From NCBI RefSeq assembly GCF_027580225.2, contig NC_073361.2, positions 26,750,001 to 26,814,000 on the forward strand: 64,000 nucleotides of DNA, in the 5' to 3' direction. The notes under the pieces were generated by a model. It worked only from the letters and a program-made list of their open reading frames with translations, made no database searches and was not told the origin of the DNA. Numbering within the stretch: the first letter of the stretch is position 1; each line of letters opens with the position of its first letter. This DNA is from Misgurnus anguillicaudatus (taxonomy: Eukaryota; Chordata; Actinopteri; Cypriniformes; Cobitidae). Position numbers and translations under genes: made by a program. Of the stretch, positions 22,401 through 34,140 are shown one piece after another.

Positions 22401-23380
22401 TATTTAAAATGTAAACTGCTATTCTTTTCTATTGTACATTTATGTGTTTCAATTGGCCCGCTCACATGTCACCATATTGGTCATCTGCCATAATGGGGTG
22501 CTTCCCTGCTAATTTTTTCTTTGTAGCTATGTTTATTGCACTTACGATTATGTGCAGTGAATAACACTGATGCATTTTAGTGTTAATCATCTTATTTACA
22601 CAGGTAGGCTGACATATAATGCTGTATGAAGAACGCACACTACATGCCGTACATGAGCGAGCGTTATGCAAATACGCCTTATGTGTGCGTGTGTTTATGG
22701 ATGTGAGCGTGTCATCGCTGTCACTCTCTCTCTCCATGCCCCCTCCTTTCTTCCACAGCAGGCTGGCTTGTTATCCGCTGGCGTGAGGCGGAGTGTGACA
22801 GCGTGATAATCCGTGCAGATATGTGCCGCTGACCCCGAGATGTTCCTGCCTGCTGAGAATTCTGGGGGAACTCGGTCGTCTCGCACACACATTTCCTCGC
22901 TCTCTTTTGCTACAAATAGTGCAGTGGACATATGCTTCCACAGCTCGCCGCTGAATGTACGCCGTTTGTTAGTCCGACACATCCAGGCCCAGGGTGTGCG
23001 AAAGTGATTTGATCTTCTGCTCCGGAAGCTTCATTACCTGGGTCACAGTCCGACTCTTGAGCTGTGAGGTGTGATGCCGGGTCTCAGGCAGGTGTGCGAG
23101 GAACAGGAGAGTCATCGACACCCAGCCTCACCGACTTCATCTGACACAAACAAGAAACGCTCGCATCCTGAGACCGGAGATGGTTGGCGAACTGTCTGTG
23201 CAAAACATCTGACAATGAAGATGAAGTGGGGAAATTATTTCGCTACCCCCTGCCTCTCTGTATAATGACAGTAGACGTACCTGCTAAAATCTAGCTGAAA
23301 TAAACAGGTGTGGTTTCACGTGGTTTCTAACTGGTTGGGTCATAATATTCAGAAAATAGTATTTATGTTTGCAGATAGCA
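22401..23380. other. GC-richer single-copy island
   Basis: 22690-23260 is richer in G+C and CpG than its surroundings and free of recognisable repeats. Frames of 64-95 codons on both strands overlap and show no recognisable domain. The texture would suit a conserved non-coding element or an unannotated exon/promoter, but no TATA, splice pair or protein motif supports a gene. Confidence 0.3.
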
Positions 23381-23384
23381 ATAA

Positions 23385-24285
23385 AGGTGATTCATGATGC
23401 CATAGAAGAACCATTTTTGCTTAAAGGGACACTCCACTTTTTTGGAGGTGTGCTCATTTGTCAGCTCCCCTAAGCATTTGACTCTTGCCATTTTGGAATC
23501 CGTTTAGCCGGTCTCCGGGTCTGGCGCTGGCACTTTTAGCATAGCTTAGCATAATCCATTAATTCTGATTAGACCATTAGCATCGCACCTAAAAAAAGAA
23601 CCAAAGAGTTTCAATATTTTTCCTATTTAAAACTTGACTTTTCTGTAGTTACATTGTGTACTAAGGCCGACGGAAAATTAAAAGTTGCGATTTCTAGGCG
23701 GATATGACTGGGAGCTGTACTCTCATTCTGGTGTGGTGTTCAATGACTTTGCTGCCGTGGCATGGCTGCGGGAGGCGTAGTGATGTTACGCGCTGCCCAA
23801 AATGGTCCCCTTGGTTACTTTCAATAGCAGGGGACTATTTTGGGCTGCTGCATAATATCATTGCGCCTCCTGCAGCCATGTTACGGCAGCAAAGTCCTGG
23901 ATTATTACGGCAGAATGAGAGTATAGTCCTAACCATATCTGCCTAGAAAATCATAACTTTAAATTTTCTGTCTGTCTTAGGACACAATGTCACTACAGAA
24001 GAGTCACGTTTTAAATAGGAAAAATATCGAAACTCTTTGGTCATTTTTGAGCACAATGCTAATGGTCTAATGAGATTAAATGGATTATGCTAAACTATGC
24101 TAAAAGTGGTAGAGCAAGACCGGAGATCGGCTGAATGGATTCCGGGACGGTGGGAGTCAGGTGTTTAACTCTGGGGGAGCTGGAAAGTGAGCCTATTTTC
24201 GGGAAAGGTGGCGTGTCCCTTTAATGCTTCCATAAGGAACACGGTTCTTTGGGGAACCAAAAATGGTCCTTCTATGCATCATATT
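23385..24285. mobile_element. GGTTCTT-type inverted repeat interrupted by a TTAA element
   Basis: 'ccatagaagaaccatttttgc' (21 bp including the target) continues after the insertion as 'tgcttccataaggaacacgg' and 'tctttggggaaccaaaaatg'. Similar short units occur at 28.0 and 41.4 kb. Confidence 0.6.
23425..24220. mobile_element. TTAA-flanked palindromic DNA element (796 bp)
   Basis: Ends AGGGACACTCCAC and its near-inverse (GGCGTGTCCCT) are flanked by TTAA (23421-23424, 24221-24224). The inverted arms are several hundred bp long (for instance 'ttagcatagcttagcataat' against 'attatgctaaactatgctaa'), so almost the entire element is one imperfect hairpin. No transposase. Confidence 0.85.
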
Positions 24286-25549
24286 ATGTGAACAAATTTA
24301 CAAAATAAAACAACACAAGCATACATTAAAGCAAGGTAGTAAATAAAAAGTTTAAATGTGTTCTCGGGAAAATCTGACTGGGGCAAGTTGTCACGTGTGT
24401 TTACATACAAATTCATTTAACTCAATAGTACAGTGTAATAATTTTGCTTAGCGTGTTACCTTTTTACTTTGGGCCATGTGTTTACTGATTCATAAACTGT
24501 TTTTTTGCAGAAAAAAGAGTTTTGCGGAAAGTTTGATAATAGGCATGCGGCCCACTATTGGGGCATGTTGTCACAAAATCTCACTGAATGTTCAATGAAC
24601 TGTATCTGTCTGTTGTGCAATAAAAGTGAAAACATCCAATATTATGCCTTTACTGAACCTGACATTAAAAAACAAACCTGCCCTGAGACAAACATTTGAG
24701 AACTAGCCCCAATCTCCTTCATATTCCTTACTATTCTGTGTAAATGCATACTGTATTAATGTGTATATTGTATTTTTATAGTGTGCAAACAGACCGGTGC
24801 TAGCACCTAAGCTTGTCTCTTCTTGTACGTCAATGATGTGACTATTAGAGGAACAATTAAAGTGAATTATCCAAGTACCCTGGTATTACCACCAGGTACC
24901 CCCAAGGTACTGCCCAGCACCACACCAACACATTTCACACGTTTCTCTAAAACACAAACAGACACTTGCATATAACACCCAAACACGCCTATCCAAAACA
25001 AAGACATATCGAGAGCTCCCTCTGGTGGTCCCGACCGCTCCCATATTAAACCTGCGAGTTCAGTAAAGCCCCTTTCATGAAAAACAAGACTACAAATCCT
25101 CCCTCGCCTCACCCTCTCCGAAATGCCAGACCATCCAGAGAGAGAACGCACGCGCACCTGAGATCCACATTACAGTACCATCACAGACTGCAGGCCTTAT
25201 CCAACATCTGTCCACTAATCACACACAGATGACAGAAATGTTAATTAAAGTTAATGTAATCAAACTCCATCCATATGGCCTTGTCCCTGATTAGTAAGAA
25301 ATGCTTTTTTTATCCTGCTGTAACTTGTTAGATTAACGCCATGCTCCATCACAACGCTGTCTGAAAGCAAATAACACACAGTGGACCATATTGAAGCGCT
25401 TTTAAAGATGCAAGTGAAAATGCCCACAAAGGACAGACAGCACCAAACTGTGAGCACTTTATAATGGTAAGTTGTGTCTTATTATAAAAGCAGTTCACAG
25501 TATGATGCCGAATGCTGTGAGATATTAATTTATAATGAAATATGGACAT
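24286..25549. other. no gene supported
   Basis: AT-rich with one GC-richer patch at 24880-25160, where a 96-codon minus frame occurs. It includes the word 'gagctccctctggtggtc', which I recall from dispersed fish repeats, so the frame is not accepted as a gene. Confidence 0.4.
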
Positions 25550-25687
25550 TACATTTATGCATTTGGCAAATGCTTTCATCTAAAGTAACTCACAGTGCAT
25601 AGCCTATCAGTTTGTGTTACTTACTTGGGAATCGAACCCATTACCTTTGCACAATAAATGCTTTACCAATTGAGCTACAGTAGCAAC
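25550..25687 (-). mobile_element. tRNA-derived SINE, well preserved head
   Basis: On plus: 'gcatttggcaaatgcttt', 'actcacagtgcat', 'ggaatcgaacccattacctt' (complement of B box) and 'caattgagctacag' (complement of A-box region). This is one of the two best preserved minus copies, with the 59.7 kb one. Confidence 0.75.
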
Positions 25688-25729
25688 ATTATTCAAAATA
25701 CTTTTATTTATAATTTATTTTACTATTAA

Positions 25730-27430
25730 ATGGCTATGCCTCAGGGCAGATGGCTGATTCTCGAGAAATTAGACTTATGAGGTGTCATGAAACATTTTCA
25801 TAAAAAATGTTTTAAAAAAAGTTTCAAATGACATCATACAAACCAATTTTGTTGTTTTTTCCACATTTAAAGGGAACATTTTCATTACCGCAATGTGTCC
25901 ATGACTGGATTTGGGTTCTTTGACAGGGAAATATTTATAATTAAAAATCTAAAAAATAAAAAGCTTCAGTGCATGTTATACTATAAACATTTACAGTAAA
26001 GAAACATGTGGTATTTGATGATCATTGGTAAATGTAGAGATAATAATTAGTAATATAAATGTGTCCAAGAAAAAATGTTCTCATCCTCCGCAACAATTTT
26101 CAATCATTGTTTAAGCCCTCAAGGAACTAACATTTTCAAAAAATAATTTGTTGGAAGGGACATAAATGACTGAGACACTCAAGATGGCTACCAGGTAACT
26201 TTTTAGTTCTCATTACCGAAACATGAGTTTGTAAATGCATATATTTAATGTAATATCATGTTGCGGTAATGATAATTTTTGATTATGATAATCTAAAAAA
26301 TTTAAATAATTCTATAGGAAATATTTTTAAATCCTCTAAAAATAATGGTTATGGTAAGTTCAGACCTTAAAGGCAGGATAGGCAGGAATTATCTAAAAAA
26401 ACTTTTTTAGAAATTTGTTTAAACTGTCTTTATATACCAATACATAAGTAAAATGTAAGTACTCTGAAAAAGAGAGTATAAAAATTGAGTGTCTGTAGAC
26501 CTCTCACAACTGTTTTAAACACAGCTCATTTTTCCATTCACTCCACCCCTCCCTTCTGGGTTTCTTCTAAAGCCACGCCCCCAAAACACATGAACGCGCA
26601 ACGCTGACCAGCTCTGCTGGGAGACATTGTGATGTCACAATCACATGTAATAAAACACCTTACTTTATTACTATGAATATAAACAAATAAGATGGCTTTT
26701 AGTACTCACTATTAAGCCAGTGTTTTGCATGTAAGAGTTTCCGTGATGAAAGCATTGTTGACTCTGATGAGGACTACACTCCGGAGACAATACCGACACG
26801 CATCGTCGACTCGAGGAAAAGCCACGCGATATTTACTCTCGTTTGATTGCTTCGTTTATTCCTTTGTTTGCCTTCGCTGACTGCATATGCAGGTACTGTG
26901 AGTTCTGAATGCACTTTCTCTGCCATACTTTTGCTCTTCCTAGAGTGCCTCGTGCACGTTCAAATCAATCGGGTGTGCGCATGTCTGGGCAGATCCCATA
27001 GCAACAGGGGTGGTGCCATAGTCGCGAGAGAGAGTGATAGTCGCGCAAGCCAATCATTTGTTTCATCCCGAATGAAAATAATTAGCTGTGTTTAAAACAG
27101 TCGTGAGAGGTCTACAGACACTCGTGTTTTATACTCTCTTTTTCAGAGTACTTACATTTTAATTATGTATTTGTATATAAAGACAATTTAAACAAATTTG
27201 TAAAAAAGTTTTTTAGATAATTCCTGCCTATCCTGCCTTTAATCTTATATGTGCAAAAAAATGGCTTCAAGGGCTTTTTAAAAAAATCTCAGGCTGGACA
27301 CCTTCTAAGTCATGACACCACAAAATCTATAAAACTATTTGTGCAGTTACATTGTTTTATTTGCTATGTTACAGTATATCGCTAGATATCAGCTTTTAAA
27401 AAAATAAAAAGGTAATTTTGTCTAAAAGTC
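25730..27430. repeat. repetitive-looking host of a TTAA element
   Basis: Sequence outside 26371-27238 shows recurring CATTACCG(C/A)AA words (25889, 26211, and inverted at 26263) and T-rich spacer. It may be an old transposon, but I could not define termini. Confidence 0.3.
26371..27238. mobile_element. TTAA-flanked DNA element with ~155-bp TIRs
   Basis: Ends AGGCAGGATAGGCAGGAATT and AATTCCTGCCTATCCTGCCT are perfect inverses, and the inverted similarity extends about 155 bp ('gtctgtagacctctcac' against 'gtgagaggtctacagac'). TTAA flanks at 26367-26370 and 27239-27242. The 868 bp core has an 82-codon frame with no recognised domain. Low arm divergence suggests a fairly recent insertion. Confidence 0.9.
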
Positions 27431-27995
27431 TTACAAATTTCAGCGTCTGAAGCAAATCTCTCGTACACTATACACGTGTCACCTGTGGCTTCCTACAACC
27501 CAGCGACAGTCAGTGAAGATTACACACAGCCTCCGGGTTACAAGCTCTTGACCGCCCACTCTAAGAGGGTTTGCCAGGAATTTTCCGAAGACACCCATGC
27601 ACTCCAGAAACCAACATCATGCATGACAAAGTAAATGAAAAGAGAAATCAGAGAAACGCAATTACACCTGGAAAGAAACAAATAAACACATCCTGCATGG
27701 CAGGCGTGTAAAAAGCGCCAGAGCGGAGAGATTTATGACAGGCTATGGTGAATTAGAGCAGTCTTGAACCAGTGGCCTGTTGAATCGACCGCTCATTTAT
27801 TGGCTATGGAGAAATGAGACCCAGCTTCCCCCAAGCTGCCAGTGAATTTAGGACCTGGATGGGATTGTAAATGGCTGTATTGTTTGTCATTGTGTCATTA
27901 GGCTATTATGAGGCTATTTTGTCACCTTTGTCAACCAAGAGTTGGTGACGTCTTTTCTTATAACAGAAGATTTCTTGCAGGCTCTGTAGATGTTA
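27431..27995. other. candidate conserved non-coding island
   Basis: Repeat-free stretch; 27520-27930 is particularly balanced ('gagcggagagatttatgaca', 'ccgctcatttattggctatg', 'atgggattgtaaatggctgt'). No exon structure. Texture-based call only. Confidence 0.3.
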
Positions 27996-27999
27996 AAGG

Positions 28000-28045
28000 T
28001 TCTTTATGAAACCATACAGCCCGGTAAGGAACCTTTATTTTTAAG
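28000..28045. repeat. GGTTCTT-type short inverted repeat
   Basis: 'aaaggttctttatgaaacc' pairs with 'ggtaaggaaccttt', the same unit type as at 23.4/24.2 kb. Confidence 0.55.
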
Positions 28046-28472
28046 TATACTTGACACACACGGCCACTAAGATGTCATCTTTGCTCATGGGTGACTCTTT
28101 GCTCTTTCTTAAGCCAATCTAATGAGGCATCGAGGTCTAAGTTTTGTGTGTGGCACTTAATAGAGATAGTTATCTGGATTAGTCTTTTATCATAAACCCT
28201 TTAGACGGGTCTGCAGCAGGCACTTATTTTGACAAGACACATAATGCACATAGGTTCACTCAACGCGCCGAACACATATTTTGAAATTACGAAACATACA
28301 CGACGGGCTACACACATGTTGTGATGAACTTCGCACCGTGTGCCCTCGAAAAAAAGAAGTCTATTGCCGCCATTGCATTATATAAATTTTTATTTATGGC
28401 TAAAATCAAGATATAGTGTGATATAGTGTGATTGGTGGCTTTGCATGTCAGTCAAACAGTCTCTTACGCTCT
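28046..28472. other. no feature seen
   Basis: No recognisable repeat or exon. Confidence 0.4.
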
Positions 28473-29115
28473 AAAAAATGCTGGGTTATTTTCATTGTCA
28501 TTGTAATGTAATTTAAAGGGATACTCCAGCCAAATATTAAAATTATCCCGTGATTTACTAACCCTCAAGCAATTCGAGATACAATTGTCCGTCATCTTTC
28601 AGAGAAAACAAGGATCACATCGTCTGACTTTGAAGGTCCAAAAGTGCATCCATCCTTCACAGAAGTAATCCACACAGCTCCGTTAATAAAGGCATTTTGC
28701 GAGTAATTGATGTGATTCTGTAAGAAAAAATAATAAATATTTTAAACTTTATAAATCATAATAACTAAATTCTCGTAACAACGACATCTTGGACGAGTGT
28801 CATTGCGCAACTTACGTTTTGAACATTTGCTGTGGTCAGTCATAGTGCCAAATGTAATGTACTGCGCATGTGCGTATTGAGAGAAGGTTCGTCGAGCGAG
28901 AATGACCAAAAAATGTCAGGAATCAATAAACAGAATTGAAATGCCCGTAAAATATCGATTCCCCGGTTGTTGTTGTTGTTGTTTTTTTTTAATGGAACCT
29001 CAATACCCAATCCTACTTTTGAATCGCTATAACCTATGCTTGGTTGTTTAAACTCATTGTTGGGGCAAATATAAAAATGTTTTGGGTTAATTTAACCAAT
29101 GCTTTGTTGAAAATT
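28473..29115. repeat. family-G repeat split by a truncated TTAA-type element
   Basis: 'ctaaaaaatgctgggttatt' at 28475 and 'cctatgcttggttgttt' onward at 29030 are the two halves. Inside, TTAA-AGGGATACTCCAGCC starts an element at 28517, but no matching right terminus is visible. (TTG)n at 28968-28982. Confidence 0.55.
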
Positions 29116-29124
29116 ACCCATTTG

Positions 29125-29262
29125 TTTAGGCTGGCCACACAAGATTTTTTGTCAGATTTTGGGCCCGATCGGGGGGTAGGAGGACTTGGGGGGCGATTAG
29201 AGGCTTGTCACAACCAATTTTTTTGTCCAAAAATCCTCCAGTGTGTGGTGTCATTTTAATTG
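29125..29262. mobile_element. short element with GGCTGGCCACAC end
   Basis: 'ttaggctggccacacaagat' on the left and 'ctccagtgtgtggtgtcatt' on the right hint at inverted ends of a ~130 bp element immediately before P3. Boundaries tentative. Confidence 0.35.
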
Positions 29263-29968
29263 CACTGCAAAAATGACTTTCTTACTTAGCATTTGTATCT
29301 TGTTTTCAGTACAAATTTCTAAAAATTCTTAAATCAAAATGCATTTTCTTAATGAGCAAAATGAGCTAAGAAAATAAATCTAGTTTTTAGACCAAAAATA
29401 ACAAATTTAAGTGCATAAACAAAACAATCAAGTGCAAAACAATCTGCTAATGGGGTAAGCAAATTTTTCTTGAATTTTGTGTTTGAGAAAAATATTCAAG
29501 ATTTTTTACTTACCCCATTGGCAGATTTTTTTGCAAAAAAAATGATGTTTTATGCACAAATTCACTTAAATTTTTTATTTTTTTATCTAAAAACTAGACA
29601 AATTTTCTTAGGTCATTTTGCTCATAAAGAAAATGCATCTTGATTTAAGAATTTTTAGATATTTGTACTTAAAACAATACACTGCAAGTATTTTTGTCTT
29701 GTTTTCAGAAAAAAATATTTAAATTTTTTTTAATTAAGATGCTTTTTCTTGGTGGGCGAAGCGACCCGGGAAAATAAGTCTAGTTTATTTAAATGTCAAA
29801 TTTAAGTGATTTTGTGCATAAAACAAGCAAAAAAAAAAAATCTGCCAATGGGGTAACCAAATTTTTCTTAAATTTTTCTTGAATTTAGTGTTTAAGAAAA
29901 ATTTTCAAGATTTTTTTGCTTACCCCATTGGCAGATTTGTTTGGCTTGTTTTATGTCATTTTTGCAGT
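29263..29968. mobile_element. two P-family palindromes in tandem (P3a, P3b)
   Basis: P3a starts CACTGC at 29263 and runs to about 29679; P3b starts CACTGC at 29680 and ends GCAGT at 29968. Each carries inverted 'gccaatggggtaa' and 'ttaccccattggc'. The tandem arrangement resembles the composite P2. Confidence 0.75.
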
Positions 29969-30074
29969 ATATTTGCTGTCCTCAAAAGCATGGTGTGGTG
30001 AGCGGAGCTAGTATAAATAGCGTTTGTCAACAAGGGGTGCTATTTCCACTAAATGTAAATAGACACTGTATAAA

Positions 30075-30178
30075 ATAAACCTATGCTGGAGAGTTTCAAC
30101 TCATGGTTGGGTAACAACCACCCAGCATGGGTTTATTTATAACCCAACGGTGCACTGGCCAATTTTACCCAGAGTGCA
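30075..30178. repeat. family-G repeat unit
   Basis: 'aactcatggttgggtaacaa' and 'ccagcatgggtttatttata', then 'acccaacggtgcac'. Confidence 0.55.
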
Positions 30179-30199
30179 CCTAATGACAAATGAATATAT

Positions 30200-31210
30200 T
30201 TTGTCTAAAACAACACCTAGTATCCACTGAATAATTTTAGATCTGTGGGTTTAAAATCAATAGCCTTCAGTCATTTTTTTTATTTTTACCTTTTCCTGTT
30301 TCGCTCTGTGCTTTCCGAGCTAAGATGTTCCCTCTTGCTGTCCCTGGCTCTGTCTAGAGCTCTTTTTAATCAGCGTGATTTCCTCCTGTCGCTGATGCAG
30401 CCAGGAAGGTGAGGCGAAAACTAATGCAGGCGCACGTTTATTTCTCATCCTGTCTGAGGGCCTGGCGGTTCTCCATCCTGAACTTGATGGGTTCAAACCC
30501 CGGCAATTCTGAGGCGGGACTGCATTAGATTTAATTTTAAGGCTTTTCGCAAACCGTGAATGAGTGACAAAATGTAACAGACAAAGAAAAAGTACGCTCG
30601 GACTGCAGCGCTACCGGGCCGGGCCTCAGGGTTCGCGTGCTGACAAGATGAGTGACGGATGATTGACTTGTGCGATTGATGTTCATTTTGTTCCTGCCAC
30701 GTGCCCGAACCTTCAGCTGGCTAATAATGCCTTCGGTCCAATCAATAGATGGGAAGATATTACTAAACAAACATCTCTGTTTACCAAGGAACAGTAAAAC
30801 AATCACCGCAATTTGATTTTTCGGTCATTACCGCAAATGTTCTTGTCTCTTCTGCTTGCCGACGGTAATGTGAAGATTTAGAGTAATTGGAATCGATGAG
30901 CACATCGTTGCATGAGGATTCTGTGCAGAGGCCGTGCTGGATAGATTCTGTTAACCCTGCTCTGTGGACAGCTCGCTTCACACTTATGTTACGCAATACA
31001 GACAAAAAGATTACACAATAACAAGAAACCACCAGAAACCTGAAATGTTTCTGTCAGATTCCTTTATATAATGTGCTATGCACTATGCACAGACACAATC
31101 CCAAAGGAAAATGTTTATTGCTCAAATGTTGCTCTTTCATTGCTCAGGAGGTTTGATGGAGTTCTCAACTGTGTTTGATTTGAGTTTCAACTTGCTTCTG
31201 AGACAAGTGC
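30200..31210. other. single-copy-looking island, no gene accepted
   Basis: 30300-31000 is repeat-free and of mixed composition. Two minus-strand frames of 83 and 89 codons overlap it without recognisable domains or a start/splice context. Candidate conserved non-coding DNA. Confidence 0.3.
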
Positions 31211-31216
31211 ATTAAA

Positions 31217-31345
31217 GTGCATTTACATTTATGCATTTGACAGGCACTTATCCAAAGAGACTTACAGTGCATTAGATATACATTTTTTATCAGTATGTGT
31301 GTTCAGTGGGTTCGAACCTATGACCTTTTGATTTTTTTGACCTAT
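31217..31345 (-). mobile_element. tRNA-derived SINE with duplicated end
   Basis: On plus: 'catttatgcatttgacaggc', 'tccaaagagacttacagtgc', 'ggttcgaacctatgacctt'. The word 'gacctatgaccttttgattt' is then repeated once more before the TTAA element. Confidence 0.7.
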
Positions 31346-31361
31346 GACCTTTTGATTTTAA

Positions 31362-31484
31362 CTCTTTAATTGCCAAGTTCATCAGTGGTGTCACTGATTT
31401 GGGGGGGGGACACAAAATAACTGATTTTAAATATAAAAAGTGATTGTGGATTGGATTTTTTTAAACCTTTTTCACAGTCTTCGG

Positions 31485-31561
<77 letters not shown>

Positions 31562-32023
31562 GACACACACACACACAATAATATGCTTTTATTATGGACA
31601 AAACTCTATATAACTCAATGTACAAGCTAGAAATTAAGCTCTGTTTTAAAGGGTTAATAGTGCCACATGGTGATCAACGGTTAAAATGACAAATTTTACC
31701 TCTTTGCAAAAGGAAAAACCACCAACATTGAAAAATGCATGATTATATGGTGTCATGGTTCTGCAATCAAAAAATGTTGTTATAATGGAAGTCAATGGGG
31801 CAAAAACAGCCACTAACAATAAATGAGGGAGGAAAAAAAACTGATGCTACACAAAAACTAAAAATGCATCAAAGCCAATGTTTTTACTAATCTTTGACAT
31901 GCCCAAAACTGTGAAAAAGGTTTTAAAAAAATCCAGTCCACAATCACTTTTTATATTGAAAATTGATCATTTTGTGTGTCCCCCAAATCAGTGACATCAC
32001 TTATGATCTTGGCAATTAAATAG
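31362..32023. mobile_element. TTAA-flanked element with ~100-bp arms, containing (CA)n
   Basis: Ends CTCTTTAATTGCCAAG and CTTGGCAATTAAATAG are inverted with two mismatches, and TTAA flanks at 31358-31361 and 32024-32027. Arms include 'aaagtgattgtggattgga' against 'tccagtccacaatcacttt'. A (CA)n microsatellite lies at 31487-31577. The poly-Cys/Val frame is an artefact. Confidence 0.8.
31487..31577. repeat. (CA)n microsatellite
   Basis: About 45 CA units with one short TATAGA interruption near the right end. Confidence 0.95.
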
Positions 32024-32027
32024 TTAA

Positions 32028-32647
32028 AATCAAGGAATTTTGTAAAGATTTGTTTTTTATCAAAAAAATTGAAAAAATATTAATCTGATAAATTTTTACA
32101 GCCATTTAATTTAGTGGATGTTTTTATCCACTAACAACACGAAAGGGTAGTAAATTTGCCCACGCTGTGTTTTTGAGTTTAAAAAAAATTTCAAAGCATT
32201 TTCTCAAAATATGTGTAAATATAAAATTTGTCACCAAAAATCATTCCATTTGCTGAAACACAGTTGTGGCCAAATTAAAAAACCCTTAGTGGGTGAAAAC
32301 ATCCCCAAAAACATATAAGGGTTAAAGATTTGCGCAAAACTTTAGCAGTGTTTTATAAATGTCGAAAAATAATACGAAATGGCGGCGTTTTCATTAAACA
32401 TCATAATACAGTGAGAGCGATTCAAAAGCATACAGAGCGGTCGACTATCGAATCGCTCTTGTGGTTCTTGGGACGAGACATGAAGTCGAACACACCTCTT
32501 CTGTCTTGTCCTCCGCCCAAACATGCCATAGCATATTTAAAGAATGATCATGTGACTTCTATGCACTTCCTGTAAATGCAAAATATTATTTTGGATTTAT
32601 TTTGGATTTCTGTCAAAAGATCCTTCTAAAAATTACACACTGCACCT
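32028..32647. mobile_element. repeat fragment ending TTACACACTGCACCTTTAA
   Basis: The right end (about 32610-32651, 'tccttctaaaaattacacac' then 'tgcaccttta') is a terminus I associate with a TTAA-type fish element. The left limit is unclear, perhaps near 32322. Frames of 60-81 codons inside lack domains. It shares its TTAA with the next element. Confidence 0.35.
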
Positions 32648-32651
32648 TTAA

Positions 32652-33399
32652 AGGAAAACACCACTGTTTTTTTATATTTTACTATGTTTTTAACTCAACT
32701 TGGACAAATTATTACACCCCTAACTTTTTTCAATGCGTGCACTTAATCTTTGCACAGCGCGTCATGGATGTGTTGGCATTTAGCCTGGCCCCATTCATTC
32801 CTTAGGATCCAAACAGGGATGAATTTAGAAGCCACTAAACACTTCCATGTTTTCCCTATTTATAGACTGTTACAAGATTAGTTAAACAATTTAGTATGGT
32901 GGCACATAATAAAACGTAGCAATTTTTTAAGCAGATAAAAAATGAGAACTATATTGTATGGCGGAAAAGCACTTAGTTTGCAGCACTTCGACCTCTGGCG
33001 CAGTAACATCATCACTCCTGTGAACTCCCCCCTTTTGCCCAAACTTCCGTCAATATTACTGCGCTCCAGGTCAAAGTGCTGCAAACTAAGTGCGCACTTC
33101 TGCCATACAATATAGGTGTAATTTTTACTGCTTATGGTCATGTTTTATTTTGTGCCACCATACTTACTCATGTAACTACTCATGTCTTTAAATAGTGAAA
33201 ACATGGAATTGTTTGGTAGCTTCTAAATTCATCCCTGTTTGGATCCTAAGGAATAATTGGCGCTAGGCTAAATGCTAACACATTCATGATGCGCTGTGCA
33301 AAGATAAAGTGCATGCACTTGAAAAAGATAGGTATGTATTAATTAGTCTAAGTTGAGGTAAGAACATAGTAAAATATTGAAAAACAGTGGTGTTTTCCT
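32652..33399. mobile_element. TTAA-flanked element M1 (AGGAAAACACC ends)
   Basis: Ends AGGAAAACACCACTG and CAGTGGTGTTTTCCT are perfect inverses; TTAA at 32648-32651 and 33400-33403. Long arms ('catttagcctggccccattc', 'gatgaatttagaagccac' and inverses) make this almost one hairpin. Sister copies M2 (34997-35868) and M3 (53990-54431). Confidence 0.9.
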
Positions 33400-33403
33400 T
33401 TAA

Positions 33404-33890
33404 GCAAGTCTCCATTTGCTCTCCTTTAATCCTCATTGACATCAAGAAGAAATAATCGAAATATTAAAGAGACCTCATCTGTGACTTTTTTCTGAAATAA
33501 GCACTCCTCACAGTAGTAAAATAGGCCACTTTTTTAGCCAAAACGTTTCAGCTCTGCAATGTACTCGGCTCTTAAACATCAACGCCAATGATCCTCACCG
33601 TTGCATCATGAAGGAAAAAGCAAAAGTGTAAAAAGCTGAGGTCGAATGAAAAAAGCGTTCCACTCAAACCGTCCCGGTGTCTAACGTGCTGAGTGCACTG
33701 ATGAGCTAATAAAACCCAACCAAAGTTTTGGACCATTTCTGAAGATGATGGTGTAGCAATAGATGAGGCGCACGGGTGAATGTGACACTACGACGCCCCA
33801 GCTCATTAGGGGGTTTGGATTTTCTCTCCTCACCCTCCACAGGAGGAGGGGCTGCCGTGCCAAGGCCTTCATCTTCAACTCCCTTTTGTT
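33404..33890. other. single-copy-looking sequence
   Basis: No recognisable repeat. Two overlapping minus frames near 33681-33897 are not supported as exons. Confidence 0.35.
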
Positions 33891-34140
33891 TCTTCAAAAT
33901 CGATTAAGAGATGATCGGACCCCGGCAGCTAATTAAAAAGGAGCAGGTGCCAGAATGTAAACAGCCATGGCGCCAAAAGCCAACGTTGAGCGCCACAATT
34001 ATTCATCCCGAACGTTCGGCCCTCATAAAGGCGAAAAGGCGTGCAGACGGGCTAATGGAGACTGACTCACCCTCTGTGAGCGCACACATTTAGTTTCTCC
34101 CTCTGAGTCTGAGGCGAGACAAATGGCAGTGATGGGAAAG
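33891..34140. promoter_or_regulatory. candidate conserved regulatory island
   Basis: Repeat-free 250 bp with densely packed binding-site-like words: GCTAATTAAA (homeodomain), CAGGTG (E-box), TGTAAACA (forkhead), GCGCCAAAAGCCAA (NFI-half-site-like), ACAATTATTC (SOX-like) and CATAAAGG. Such clustering is typical of vertebrate developmental enhancers, but no conservation data are available here, so this is an inference. Confidence 0.3.

Noticed and set aside
25550..25687. Genuine tRNA genes at SINE heads (also 16.4 and 59.7 kb)
   Set aside because: A and B box words are present but the cloverleaf is incomplete and a SINE body and tail follow, so these are tRNA-derived retroposons.
31366..31578. 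Cys-Val repeat frame on the minus strand
   Set aside because: Translation of a (CA)n microsatellite inside a TTAA element.
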